From assembly GCF_014117265.1 (NCBI RefSeq), contig NZ_CP059833.1, forward strand, positions 1,643,069 through 1,707,068: DNA of 64,000 bases, given 5' to 3'. Shown in pieces: positions 50,666 to 59,622 of this stretch (the first letter of the stretch is position 1; each line of letters begins with the position of its first letter). Below the pieces are notes generated by a model, which had not been told where the DNA came from, did not search any database, and saw nothing but the letters and a program-made list of their open reading frames with translations. The position numbers and the translations under genes were made by a program. The stretch comes from Corynebacterium hindlerae. Lineage in GTDB: Bacteria; Actinomycetota; Actinomycetes; Mycobacteriales; Mycobacteriaceae.

Positions 50666-52596
50666 AGGAGGCTGGCCCACCACATCAGCAAGGATGCCAG
50701 CGCGCTGATTGCTAGGCCGGGGAGGGCCAGCATGAGTAGCTGGCTGATGCGGTATCGGCGGAGTGCCCGTGGGCCAGCGCCGACATCGTGCAATCGCTGG
50801 CGGTCCTGACGCGATTCGAATGTGGTCAGAGCCAGGATCGTGGCGACGATCGCGAAGACAAACACCACACAGAACGCGATCGTGGTTCCAGAAATGGCCC
50901 GCGTGACGGCGGAATGATTAGCCGCCGTCAGCTCCATGCCAGAGCGCTGGCTGAGGCGCTGCAGTTCGACCAGCTGCCAAGCGGAAGGGCTGTTCGGGAA
51001 CAAACTACCCCGGTAAATCAGATGGCCCGACGCCATGTCTGGGGTGAGAAGCTCGCCCGGTCGTTCCATGCCGAGCTCCCTGGCAGACACAGGTGTTCTC
51101 TCAGCGAGCTTGGCTTTCGCCTGGTTCCGTACCTCCACCGGCAGGTTGAGCCGATCCAGGAGCTCTGGGGTGGTGACCAACTGTACATCACCGATCCCCA
51201 GGTCAATCCAGGGGCCTCCGTAGCCTTGTTGATCGGTCGGCCCAGCGCTGTATAGATCGATACGCGGCCCAAAATCCGCTTCGAGATCATCCAACGTTGC
51301 TGCGTAACCATCGGGTGTGGTTACTTCAATGTTGGGTGCTGCCAGCACACCTTCGGTCAGGACACCATCCGGTTCCATAAAGATGGTGGCCCACAATCCG
51401 ATGCCCGTGGTCGCCAGGGTAGTGAGGACGATGGCGCCAATCGCGGCACTGCTGCGTCGAAAATGCCGAAAAGCATTGCGTGCCGCCATCGCCTCGAGCA
51501 GTGGCAGTCGTGGCGCGCACCAGCCCAGCAACGTTACAGCTGTCAACCCGCACAGTGCGCCACCCATCACAATGAGCATCACCCCGAGGACCAGCCACTG
51601 TGCGGTTGTAAAGATAAGTGCGATACCGCCGAGGAGGAGCACTGGACCGGGTATCGCTACCCAGCGCGGAGGGGTGCGACGCTGTCCGCCGAGTAACGGC
51701 AACTGGGAGGCCACCGCTGCCGCCAGGATCATCGGCGCGGAAAACAGTGCGCCCGCGTGATAATCCCAGCGCACTGAGCAGCCCAACAAATACTGGATTG
51801 TGGCCTCCGAGATAGCCCAGGATGAGAGCAAACCGAGGAAAACTCCCAGCGCTGCGAGCATCAGCCCCTCGGCTAGGAAGAGCAGACGAATAGCGCTACG
51901 ACGCGCGCCGGTGCAGCTAAGTAATTCGAGGGTGTTACGCATTCGCGCATGTGCCACAGTGAAAATCGGTGCGGCCAGTCCCGCGGTGAGGATCAGGATG
52001 ATTCCCCAGACCGGGGCAAACAGCACAGAGGTTACCAAGCCATGCGTGATGATGTTTCCCAAGCTTGGTGGCATGGGATCTGCACTGAACAGCTGGAGAT
52101 ATGTGGTTGGTGGCTGGTGCTCCACGAGCCACCAGTTGCTATCGAGGGAACTGAAGTCAGAGATGTTCGCGATGGCGTTCCGGTGATAGTGCAGGTCATG
52201 AACCGTAACGGGGACTCCGCCAACATTTACTGTGTCCCCGATGTCCACCCCGATCGCTCGCGCCGGATTCACCGGCAAGTCAATGGTGCCCGCAGGCGGG
52301 ATACTCAGGTCCTCATTGGCGGCAGATTCGGGGAGCGCCGTAACCCAGAGCCTGGTCGAAAGGTCGCCAGAAGTGCCTTTCAAGTAGCCACGGAACACAG
52401 GGGAGAACCCGTCGCCGGGTGGTGAGTCAGTTTGCACGTAAGTGAGCGTGTTTTCCGGGTGCTCATCCAGATATATCGAAGTGGACAGCACACTGAAAAG
52501 GCTGACAAAGAAGGTCACGGGCAGCGCGAAAAGGAGCACTGCGACGAGTGATCTACCCCAGTACTTTCGGATGTCCCTCCAGGCCAGGCGGATCAT
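50662..52596 (-). CDS. ABC transporter permease, FtsX/MacB-like
   Basis: A 644-aa integral membrane protein with the FtsX-type layout: an N-terminal helix (RSLVAVLLFALPVTFFVSLFS), an extracytoplasmic domain, then two sets of membrane helices and a final helix pair after RQDRQRLHDVGAGPRALRRYRI. Together with the ATPase and the PadR regulator it forms a 4-bp-overlapping operon. Such systems export lipids, peptides or drugs in Actinobacteria. The substrate is unknown. Confidence 0.85.
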   Translation of the reverse strand: MIRLAWRDIRKYWGRSLVAVLLFALPVTFFVSLFSVLSTSIYLDEHPENTLTYVQTDSPPGDGFSPVFRGYLKGTSGDLSTRLWVTALPESAANEDLSIPPAGTIDLPVNPARAIGVDIGDTVNVGGVPVTVHDLHYHRNAIANISDFSSLDSNWWLVEHQPPTTYLQLFSADPMPPSLGNIITHGLVTSVLFAPVWGIILILTAGLAAPIFTVAHARMRNTLELLSCTGARRSAIRLLFLAEGLMLAALGVFLGLLSSWAISEATIQYLLGCSVRWDYHAGALFSAPMILAAAVASQLPLLGGQRRTPPRWVAIPGPVLLLGGIALIFTTAQWLVLGVMLIVMGGALCGLTAVTLLGWCAPRLPLLEAMAARNAFRHFRRSSAAIGAIVLTTLATTGIGLWATIFMEPDGVLTEGVLAAPNIEVTTPDGYAATLDDLEADFGPRIDLYSAGPTDQQGYGGPWIDLGIGDVQLVTTPELLDRLNLPVEVRNQAKAKLAERTPVSARELGMERPGELLTPDMASGHLIYRGSLFPNSPSAWQLVELQRLSQRSGMELTAANHSAVTRAISGTTIAFCVVFVFAIVATILALTTFESRQDRQRLHDVGAGPRALRRYRISQLLMLALPGLAISALASLLMWWASLL

Positions 52597-53243
52597 TGCA
52601 GCTCACCGTCCTTCAAGTGCAGTGTGCGGTCGGCCCAGGCGGCGAGTCGCGGTTCATGGGTGACGAGTAGCCCGGAGGCACCGGCGTCGATTTTCTCCCG
52701 GAGCAGCCGGATGACCTTATCGGAGGTGGCGGTGTCGAGGGCGCCGGTGGGTTCGTCTGCGAGCAAGGTGGTACGGGACCCGATGAAGGCGCGGGCAATG
52801 GCAGCACGTTGTCGTTCACCTCCGGAGACATCGGACGGGAAGTGAGCAGCGACCTCAGCGAGTCCCAGCGCGGACAGTTCTTCCAGTGCGGCGGTACGGG
52901 CGCCGGATACTCCCGCGAGTTCCAGGGGAAGCGCGACGTTTTCGAGGAGAGTGAGGGAAGGAATCAGGTTGTAGTCCTGAAACACGAAGCCAAGCTTGTC
53001 GCGTCGCAGGTCAGCGCGCGCGTTCGGGGTGAGGTGGGAGCAGTCTAGACCGTCGATAAGCACCCGCCCGCTGGTCGGCATTTCCAGCAGCCCGGCGATG
53101 CGGAGCAGGGTGGTTTTCCCGGAGCCGGAGGGGCCCATGACCGCGACGAGTTCACCGGGTGCGACCTCGAGCGAGACGCCGCGGAGGATGGTGCGGGGGC
53201 GGGCGCCGTCGGTGACGGTGTAGGTGACATTGTCGAGCTTCAT
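52593..53243 (-). CDS. ABC transporter ATP-binding protein
   Basis: A 216-aa ATPase of the LolD/MacB type. Walker A GPSGSGKTTLL near residue 37, Q-loop VFQDYN, signature VSGGERQRAAIARAF, Walker B LLADEPTGALD, and the H-loop LLVTHEPRLA. It serves the FtsX-like permease next door. The start overlaps the PadR gene end by 4 bp. Confidence 0.92.
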   Translation of the reverse strand: MKLDNVTYTVTDGARPRTILRGVSLEVAPGELVAVMGPSGSGKTTLLRIAGLLEMPTSGRVLIDGLDCSHLTPNARADLRRDKLGFVFQDYNLIPSLTLLENVALPLELAGVSGARTAALEELSALGLAEVAAHFPSDVSGGERQRAAIARAFIGSRTTLLADEPTGALDTATSDKVIRLLREKIDAGASGLLVTHEPRLAAWADRTLHLKDGELQ

Positions 53244-53716
53244 AGCTGTTCCTCCAGGTAGTCGAGCCAGCGGCTTTCCGCTTCGAGGTCAAAGATCTGT
53301 CGTTGCTTCAGCAGCTCCGCCGCCCCCTCCGCCGGGGTGCGCACGAGCTCACGCAGCCGAGCCATGTTTGCTTCCCGCTGAAGTTTGATAAGCGGCCCGC
53401 GCTCCTTCACGACGGCCATCCGAATCACCAACTCATCGCGGTCATCCGCCGGCTTCTCGACGGCCACTGCCAGCTCACGAGTAAGCTCCGCACGCCCCGT
53501 CGCGGTAAGCGAAAAAATGTCCGCTTTACCCTCCCGACCGGTGATCTCTACCAGGCCATCGCGCTGCAAACGCTTAACAGTTTGATACACCTGGCCAATG
53601 TTCAGCGGCCAGGTGCGGTCGGTGCGGTCATGGAAAGCATGTTGCAGCTGGGCGACCCCCATGGGGTGATCCACCAGCAGCGTCAGTAACGCGAATTTGA
53701 CGGACATCGTTTTCAA
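53240..53716 (-). CDS. PadR-family transcriptional regulator
   Basis: A 158-aa regulator. Winged helix: MSVKFALLTLLVDHPMGVAQLQHAFHDR and LNIGQVYQTVKRLQRDGLVEIT, followed by a dimerisation helix region typical of PadR type 2 with ELLKQRQIFDLEAESRWLDYL. As first gene of the PadR-ATPase-permease operon, it likely represses it until drug or envelope stress. Repeat B6 lies just upstream. Confidence 0.88.
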   Translation of the reverse strand: MKTMSVKFALLTLLVDHPMGVAQLQHAFHDRTDRTWPLNIGQVYQTVKRLQRDGLVEITGREGKADIFSLTATGRAELTRELAVAVEKPADDRDELVIRMAVVKERGPLIKLQREANMARLRELVRTPAEGAAELLKQRQIFDLEAESRWLDYLEEQL

Positions 53717-53748
53717 TCTCCTCCTTACTGAGTAAGTTTAGAGTTACC

Positions 53749-53819
53749 TGTCGGATTTGGTAATGCAAACTGACGTTTGAGCGGGTAAAAGTATGGTTTC
53801 CGTTACCAAATCCGGCACG
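53749..53819. repeat. Palindromic repeat family B, copy 6
   Basis: A 71-bp palindrome with left arm TGTCGGATTTGGTAATGCAAAC, centre TGACGTTTGA and TAAAAGTATGG, and right arm TTTCCGTTACCAAATCCGGCAC. It lies between the divergent PadR and ABC genes, 33 bp from the PadR start. After it comes GGGAGTATCTT, as in copies 3 and 4. Here it is in a promoter region rather than at a 3' end. Confidence 0.85.
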
Positions 53820-53836
53820 GGAGTATCTTCGAAGCC

Positions 53837-54370
53837 ATGCTCCACGTCGATGTCTCCTACGGTTACAAGCTGCCTTTGGGTTCGTTGGCTCGCGATTTTA
53901 AACCAGGAATGTATGGTTTCGCGGGGCCTAACGGTTCCGGAAAATCTACGTTGCTGCTGACTATCGCTGGTGAGCTGGCTCCCATCTCAGGGGAGGTGGT
54001 GTGTGCTGGGGAGCGGCCGATAGTGCGGATTGGTGATCCGATCTTTTATCCAGATCTGACGGTGGCTGAGCATTTGGAGTTGCTGCCGGTGCCTTTTGAT
54101 CAGGTGGTTGACTCTTGGCAGCTGGGGGATTTGCTGCCACATCCGCCGATCTGGTTATCCAGCGGTCAGCGTCAGCGCGTGTTCTTGGCGTCGCAACTTT
54201 CGATTCCCGCCGATGTGAGCATTATTGACGAACCAGAGCGCCATTTGGATTCTGACTGGACTGATTTTCTTGCTGTTGAGCTGCGCGAACTATCCGGAGA
54301 CCGGGTCGTTTTGGTTGCGTCCCACTCTCCGGCGATCTTGGCAGCGTGTGATGAAGTAATTGCCCTGTGA
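53837..54370 (+). CDS. ABC transporter ATP-binding protein, short
   Basis: A 177-aa ATPase with Walker A GPNGSGKSTLLL (residue 31), short signature LSSGQRQRVFLASQL, and Walker B VSIIDEPERHLDSDW. At 177 aa it is below the usual 200-240 aa. It overlaps the following membrane gene by 4 bp. The downstream permease is broken, so this ABC system is probably inactive even though this gene is intact. Confidence 0.8.
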   Translation: MLHVDVSYGYKLPLGSLARDFKPGMYGFAGPNGSGKSTLLLTIAGELAPISGEVVCAGERPIVRIGDPIFYPDLTVAEHLELLPVPFDQVVDSWQLGDLLPHPPIWLSSGQRQRVFLASQLSIPADVSIIDEPERHLDSDWTDFLAVELRELSGDRVVLVASHSPAILAACDEVIAL

Positions 54371-55354
54371 TGTCCTTTTTAGAGAAGGTTTCGGGCTGGC
54401 TCTACCCGGTGGTGCTGGGAGGATTTGTTCTGGGCTTTGGTTGGAATGCGGTTGGTTGGCTGGAGCAGCGTTCCCACCTGGACGTGGCGGTGGTTCCTCG
54501 GGAGATGGCGCTTGTTGCGGCTGTCATAGCCGTCTGCCTTTTCATCGTATTGTTGGAAAAGATCATGCCGCTGCGGGCAATGGCTGAGCTGCGCTGGGTA
54601 TATCGACAGCGCCCATACAACCGGATGCGCAGCTGGGACGCTGATTCTGTGCTGCAATTGATTGGCACGGGTTTATTCGGCCTTTTGGTGGGGGGCGAGC
54701 GTTGGGCAGCCACTGCTGGCAGTGTTGGCTCTCGGGGTGAGAGTGGCGTGGGGGATGCGTCGTAAAGCTAGCCTGGCGACCTTGCTGCAAGCTGGCCGCA
54801 CCCGGACAATCGGCCTGGCCAGCCTGCATGTCCAAGACAATGAGCTTGCCTCCGAGGCCCTCGCCGCCACCTGGGTCTCCTGGCGCATCCTTGCGCGCGG
54901 CCCGCTCGTTGTGCGTCGCTACCTCAGGCGCTCCTAACTGTTGCTGCTCGGCGCACTGCACTTTACGACGGCCATTGCCACCGCCAACGCGTTAGGCCCA
55001 GCGGGACTCCTCGTCTTCGCGCTCGCCTGGACAGTGCTGGGAGCGGGAGTGTATCGGTGCGCTGACCTGCGCAAACTTCAGCGGTCAATGGTGTGGGAGA
55101 TCGGGGTGGTTGTGGTGCATGCCCTGGTCGGGACGCTCTTTTGCGCCGTCATGTGGCATCTCACCTGGATCGGCGCCACAGCTCTGTTCGCAGCGTTCGC
55201 GTGTGGATCCTATCAGCGCGGACAGCCCCGACGGGTCACCAGGCTCACCTACGGCGATAGCGGCATGGGTATGTCCGCGCCACCCGAACTCATCGGTTAC
55301 TACCTGCGCGGGTTGATGGTAGTGGTTCTTGCCGGATTTGGTAATGCAATCTGA
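54370..55354 (+). pseudogene. Frameshifted and interrupted membrane permease gene
   Basis: Three consecutive fragments read as one membrane protein: 54370-54694, then after a shift 54696-54934, then after a TAA at 54935-54937 the same frame continues to 55354. The shift lies at a run of six G (54690-54695); five G would fuse LLVG to ASVGQPLLAVLAL. The nonsense codon TAA is a second lesion. About seven hydrophobic segments are visible, so it was probably the permease partner of the short ABC ATPase. The final residues LAGFGNAI and stop come from repeat B7. Separate small proteins remain possible. Confidence 0.65.
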
Positions 55355-55400
55355 CGTTTGAACGGTCAAAAGTACGGTTTGCGTTACCAAATCCGACATC
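55328..55400. repeat. Palindromic repeat family B, copy 7
   Basis: A 73-bp palindrome: CTTGCCGGATTTGGTAATGC, centre TGACGTTTGAACG and AAAAGTACGG, right arm TTTGCGTTACCAAATCCGACA. It ends the decayed permease frame (AGFGNAI, then TGA) and lies 8 bp before the end of the convergent M13 peptidase gene. Confidence 0.88.
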
Positions 55401-55408
55401 GGGAATCT

Positions 55409-57181
55409 CTACCAGATGCGAACCCGCTCGGCTTCCGGAATCGCCATTTCGCCGACCTCGAAGGCTTCGTAGAATTCGTCGATGTTGGCTGCGATCACGT
55501 TGCAACGGAACTCGGCAGGGGAGTGCGGATCGATGGCCAGGTACTGTTCGGCCATTTCCGGGCGGATCGCGGTGCGCCAGATTCGTGCCCAAGAAAGGAA
55601 CAACTCGGGCAGTTCTTCACGGGAGCCGCCGGACATGAGATAGGCGGTGACAGCGATGCCGAGGCCACCCAGGTCGCCGATGTTTTCGCCTAGGGTGAAC
55701 TCGCCGTTGACGCCCTTGATTCCTTCTCTACCGGCCAAAACGGACGGAATCAAGCCATCGAACTGGGTAACCAGCTTGGAAGTGAGCTCAGAGAACGCGG
55801 CTCGGTCTTCCTCGGTCCACCACGAGTTGAGGTTGCCATCGCCGTCGTAATGCGAGCCTTGGTCGTCGAAGCCATGGCCAATTTCGTGGCCGATGACTGC
55901 ACCGATGGCGCCGAAGTTGACGGCGTCGGAGGCGGTGGGGTCGAAGAAGGGCGCCTGCAGGATCGCTGCCGGGAAGGTGATGTCGTTGACCACGGGGTTG
56001 TAGAACGCGTTGACGGTTTGTGGGGTGGTGACCCATTCGTCGCGATTCGCGGGCTTGCCCACCCTGGCCGCTTCGTAGTCGTGGTTGAACGCCGAAGCAG
56101 TGCGGATGTTGTCCAGCAGGCTATCCCCAAAGGTCAGCGCGTCAAAGGAGCGCCACTCGTTTGGATAGCCGATCTTGGCGCGGAACTTCGACAGCTTTTC
56201 CAGGGCGCGGGTGCGGGTTTCCGGAGTCATCCAGGTCAGGGCAGAAATGCGAGCTTCGTAGGCATCAAGCAAGCTGGCGACCAGACGGTCCATTTCCTCC
56301 TTATGCGCAGGAGGGAAATACTCGGCCACGTAAGCCTTGCCAATCTCCTCGCCCACCATGGATTCCACCAACTCCACGGCGCGCTTCCAGCGGTCACGCT
56401 GTTCGGTGGTGCCGGTAAGGACACGGCCGTAAAACTCCCAGTTGGCGCGGGAGATTTCCTCGGTGAGGTACGCCGCACGTTCACTCAAAATGTTCCACGT
56501 CAGCCAGGGCTTCCAGTCCTGAGACTCGAGCAGCTCAGCCAGAGTCGTGGTGAACGACGGCATCATGTTAATGACGCGGTACTCCGGAATACCTGCTGCT
56601 CGCAGGATTTCCTGGATCGGCTGCGGCAGTTCATCAAAGGCGCAGGGGTTGAAGGTCTTCTGTGCGTCGCGGGCTTCCACGTTGCTCCAGTGCGCGGCAG
56701 CAAGCTTTTTCTCCAGCTCAATCACAGCCGGGGCCAGATCGGACTTGCCGAGGAACTCAAGCATACGGGCCACGTGCTGTTCATAGGCGGTCAAAATCTC
56801 TGGGTATTCGCGGTAGTAGGCTTCGTCGGGAAGCCCCAGCCCGGCTTGGTAGAGGTACACCAAGGATTCCTCGGAGGCCGAATCCTTGGCGATGTATGCG
56901 CCGATCGGCGCGGAAACACCGGTGCGCCAGAGTTTGCCCAGCGCCTCGGTCAGCGGGAGTTCCATGAGCCCGAAGTCAGCGTCGAGGGGACCAACGCCGA
57001 GGGTGTTCAAAGTCTCAACATCCATGAAGCCGGTGTAGAGCGGATGGTCCTTGACCAGCTCGTGGACTGCAGCTTCGGCATCGTCGCGCAGCTTATGGAA
57101 AGTGCCATCTACGGCGCGATCATCAGGGATGACGTGGCTGGCAAGCCAGCTGCCATTGACGTGTTGATAGAGATTGTCCAT
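55409..57181 (-). CDS. pepO: M13-family metallopeptidase (PepO/neprilysin-like)
   Basis: A 590-aa zinc endopeptidase. The zinc motif HEIGHGFDDQGSHYD is near residue 430 with the third ligand Glu in ENIGDLGGLGIAV; NAFYNPVVNDITFPAAIL is the family substrate-binding region, and the C-terminal FRCNVIAANIDEFYEAFEV is typical. Unlike neprilysin it has no membrane anchor and no signal peptide, so a cytoplasmic peptide-degrading role is likely. It ends RVRIW, which is natural for the family, although it resembles the RIW tails from B repeats. Confidence 0.93.
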   Translation of the reverse strand: MDNLYQHVNGSWLASHVIPDDRAVDGTFHKLRDDAEAAVHELVKDHPLYTGFMDVETLNTLGVGPLDADFGLMELPLTEALGKLWRTGVSAPIGAYIAKDSASEESLVYLYQAGLGLPDEAYYREYPEILTAYEQHVARMLEFLGKSDLAPAVIELEKKLAAAHWSNVEARDAQKTFNPCAFDELPQPIQEILRAAGIPEYRVINMMPSFTTTLAELLESQDWKPWLTWNILSERAAYLTEEISRANWEFYGRVLTGTTEQRDRWKRAVELVESMVGEEIGKAYVAEYFPPAHKEEMDRLVASLLDAYEARISALTWMTPETRTRALEKLSKFRAKIGYPNEWRSFDALTFGDSLLDNIRTASAFNHDYEAARVGKPANRDEWVTTPQTVNAFYNPVVNDITFPAAILQAPFFDPTASDAVNFGAIGAVIGHEIGHGFDDQGSHYDGDGNLNSWWTEEDRAAFSELTSKLVTQFDGLIPSVLAGREGIKGVNGEFTLGENIGDLGGLGIAVTAYLMSGGSREELPELFLSWARIWRTAIRPEMAEQYLAIDPHSPAEFRCNVIAANIDEFYEAFEVGEMAIPEAERVRIW

Positions 57182-57201
57182 ACCGCACTATTCTAGTGTT
57201 C

Positions 57202-57753
57202 ATGCCGTCTTACCGACTGAAACCCCGCCTCCAGGTTTGGAAAATCACAGGCCTCGTCGCGGCGTTGCTCATCATTCCTAACGCAGTAGACCCCATCGTT
57301 CCCGACCTTGACGACGATCGAGCTCAAGTGAAACTAGGGGAAAAAGCCTCTGATTGGGAGATCCCCCTCGAGTGGCCCGACGGTGGTCCCTTGGTGTGCG
57401 AAAAAGACGACGACTCGATGTACACATCTTGGCTCTGTGAAGGAGCGACAGTCTCCAGCATCGTGATGGACAATGTCATCGACCAGAAAAACTCGCTTAA
57501 GCGTGGAATACGTGCGATGACCATTTCGGAACCAAAACTGGGGTCCTTTGCCTATGAAGGCAATGTGCTGTTGTACGAGACCAAAGATGCGATTGCACTA
57601 TCGCAACAAGGTGTCGGCGATCAAGAAGGAAAAACATTGGTCGTGGTGGTGAGCGGAGAACAGCAAGATCCGTACACAGACTTGGTCCTCCACAACCTTC
57701 GCGGTAACGAGGATAAGCGCCCAGACCTGAACGAGATTGGAACAGCAGCGTGA
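57202..57753 (+). CDS. Secreted or membrane-anchored protein, unknown function
   Basis: A protein of about 183 aa with one N-terminal hydrophobic helix (VWKITGLVAALLIIPNAV) and an acidic extracytoplasmic domain (DPIVPDLDDDRAQVKL) with two cysteines (VCEKDDD and WLCEGATV). No enzyme motif was found. ATG 57202 was chosen; GTG 57196 is possible. It overlaps the PrsW-like gene by 4 bp, suggesting it is a substrate or partner of this protease, which is inference. Confidence 0.6.
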   Translation: MPSYRLKPRLQVWKITGLVAALLIIPNAVDPIVPDLDDDRAQVKLGEKASDWEIPLEWPDGGPLVCEKDDDSMYTSWLCEGATVSSIVMDNVIDQKNSLKRGIRAMTISEPKLGSFAYEGNVLLYETKDAIALSQQGVGDQEGKTLVVVVSGEQQDPYTDLVLHNLRGNEDKRPDLNEIGTAA

Positions 57754-58550
57754 ATAAAACCCTCTTGATGTGGCTGTTAGCTGTCATTGTGCTCCCCGCG
57801 ACCGTCGTGGCCGTGCTTGCCAATGCGTTGCTTTCCTCCGTTGGCACCTGGGTGGGCCTGTTGTTTGGTGCGTTGTACCTGGTAGCAGGTACATTGCTGT
57901 TTCGCGCCGGTCCGCTGTGGCCCAACGCCGGGTCGTTATGGTGGCTCAGCTGTGTGGCATGGGGAGCGGGGATGTCCGTAGCCCTGGTTTTTCCCGCATC
58001 CACTGGCTGGACAAACATCACTGACAAGTTGGGCTGGGAGCCCGTCGCAGCGTCATTCTCGGGAGCTTACCCGGAGGAGCTTTCCAAAGCGTTTGGGGTT
58101 GTCATTATTTTGTATGCCTTCCGTAAACTCAATCGACCTTGGCACGGTTTTGTCACCGGCGGCCTGGTTGGCTTGGGGTTTGAGGTGCATGAAAATGTGA
58201 TTTATGGCGCAACGGGCGCGCTTCTCGACCCCAACAGTGATTTCAACGGCGCTGTGGAAATGTGGTTTACCAGAATGGTGGCCGGACCTGGCCTGCATAT
58301 CGTGTTCACAGCTCTTGCCGGGTGGGGCATTGGCTTGGCGATGTTCCGTCGTGACTCTTTGCGGGGGCTGTGGTGGGTTGTTGCTGGTCTATTGCTGCAT
58401 TTTGTGTGGAATATTTTGTGGCCTTCGGAGTTCTGGCTCGTTGTGCACTATGTCGCGCTGACGATTTTGATATACCCGTTGTTCATCTGGGTGTATTGGC
58501 AGGCGGTGCGTGCAAAGAAAACTGACAATTCTTACGTGTTACTCGCGTGA
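57750..58550 (+). CDS. PrsW-family intramembrane protease-like protein
   Basis: A 266-aa polytopic protein. PrsW motifs: PEELSKAFGVV (the EExxK motif near residue 110), GFVTGGLVGLGFEVHENVIYG, HIVFTALAGWGIG, and LLLHFVWNI at the end. These catalytic Glu and His residues are typical for PrsW/Abi-type intramembrane metalloproteases, which release anti-sigma factors or process membrane proteins. No anti-sigma gene is adjacent; the preceding secreted protein is a candidate partner. Confidence 0.85.
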   Translation: MNKTLLMWLLAVIVLPATVVAVLANALLSSVGTWVGLLFGALYLVAGTLLFRAGPLWPNAGSLWWLSCVAWGAGMSVALVFPASTGWTNITDKLGWEPVAASFSGAYPEELSKAFGVVIILYAFRKLNRPWHGFVTGGLVGLGFEVHENVIYGATGALLDPNSDFNGAVEMWFTRMVAGPGLHIVFTALAGWGIGLAMFRRDSLRGLWWVVAGLLLHFVWNILWPSEFWLVVHYVALTILIYPLFIWVYWQAVRAKKTDNSYVLLA

Positions 58551-58580
58551 CTTGTGTGAAAGTTGTGTACCTTTGTTGTC

Positions 58581-59594
58581 ATGCATATTACTCGACGGAC
58601 ACGACAGGCACTCCTTCCACTGCTGTTATCTGCCACTTTCCTGCTCGCCCCCGGGGCGGTAGCTGATAGCCACAAGGCGCCTTCCGGCGTCGACGTTGCC
58701 AGCTGGCAAGGCTCCATCGACTGGGCCACGGTGAACCAATCGCAAGAGTTCGCTATCGTCAAGGCAACCGAAGGCATCGGCTACCAAAACCCGCAATACA
58801 CACACGATATTCAGCAGGCAAAAGCCAACGGCCTGACCGTCGGGGCCTACCACTACGCTCGTCCCGGCTCTGAACCAGCAGCCCAAGCTGCAGAATTTGC
58901 GAAGGCATACAGCGCACACCAGCAGGATCTGCCACCAGTAATGGACCTGGAACAAACCGACGGGCTAGGTCCTGCACAACTAAAAGACTGGACACGCACC
59001 TTCCTGAAGGAAACTGAACGCCTCACCGGCCGCAAACCTATCGTTTACACCTACCGCTACTTCTGGCAACAGGATATGGAGAACACCACAGAGTTCGCCC
59101 ACTACCCACTATGGTTTGCGGCATACCAAAACGATGTTCCTGATAATCTCCCCGGAGGCTGGGAACAGATGGCTTTTTGGCAGCGCACCGGCGACGGCCG
59201 AGTCACCGGCATCAACACCCCGGTGGATATGAACCTCTTCAACGGCACCCCAGACCAGCTGAGGGGATTCTCCGGCTTCGGTGGCGTTCTCCGCCCAGGA
59301 GAAGTAGTAGCAGCAGACCGCAACCTAGGTGAATCCAACAAGCAGCTGATCGCTGCACTCCTAGCAGCTGCCGGCGCAATGGGCATTATGCCAGCTGACC
59401 AGGCCGGAGGAATGGCCGAACAGCTCGGAAGTGCAGCCGGCCTGGAAGGCGATGCCGCCGGCGCACTAGGTGGCCTGGTGAAAGACCTCGGTGGCAACCT
59501 ACCCGTCGGTGACCTGAACACCATGCTTCAAGGCGACTACACCATCGGTGACCTACTGCTCCTGCTCAATGCCGCTGGCCACCACAATCCTTAA
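58581..59594 (+). CDS. Secreted GH25 lysozyme-like muramidase
   Basis: A 337-aa secreted hydrolase. Signal peptide MHITRRTRQALLPLLLSATF ends near APGAVADSH. GH25 features: GVDVASWQGSIDWATV (catalytic Asp), FAIVKATEGIGYQNP, VGAYHYARPGSEP, PPVMDLEQTDG (catalytic Asp/Glu pair), WQRTGDGRVTGINTPVDMNLFNG. A C-terminal extension of about 100 residues (GVLRPGEVVAAD to LLNAAGHHNP) is not part of the GH25 fold. Likely cleaves peptidoglycan during growth or defence. Confidence 0.92.
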   Translation: MHITRRTRQALLPLLLSATFLLAPGAVADSHKAPSGVDVASWQGSIDWATVNQSQEFAIVKATEGIGYQNPQYTHDIQQAKANGLTVGAYHYARPGSEPAAQAAEFAKAYSAHQQDLPPVMDLEQTDGLGPAQLKDWTRTFLKETERLTGRKPIVYTYRYFWQQDMENTTEFAHYPLWFAAYQNDVPDNLPGGWEQMAFWQRTGDGRVTGINTPVDMNLFNGTPDQLRGFSGFGGVLRPGEVVAADRNLGESNKQLIAALLAAAGAMGIMPADQAGGMAEQLGSAAGLEGDAAGALGGLVKDLGGNLPVGDLNTMLQGDYTIGDLLLLLNAAGHHNP

Positions 59595-59614
59595 CCGGTA
59601 TTCGTTGACACAAT

Positions 59615-59622
59615 GAAAAAGT
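59615..59622. repeat. Target-site duplication, left copy
   Basis: GAAAAAGT directly before the left terminal inverted repeat of the element at 59623-60440; an identical copy follows the right end. Confidence 0.75.

Noticed and set aside
54690..54695. Run of six G in the permease remnant as a phase-variation switch
   Set aside because: A second lesion (in-frame TAA at 54935) lies downstream, so switching could not restore the protein.
55409..55423. The RIW tail of the M13 peptidase, which resembles the tails from B repeats
   Set aside because: The codons (CGC ATC TGG TAG) lie outside the palindrome, and ending in W is natural for the family.
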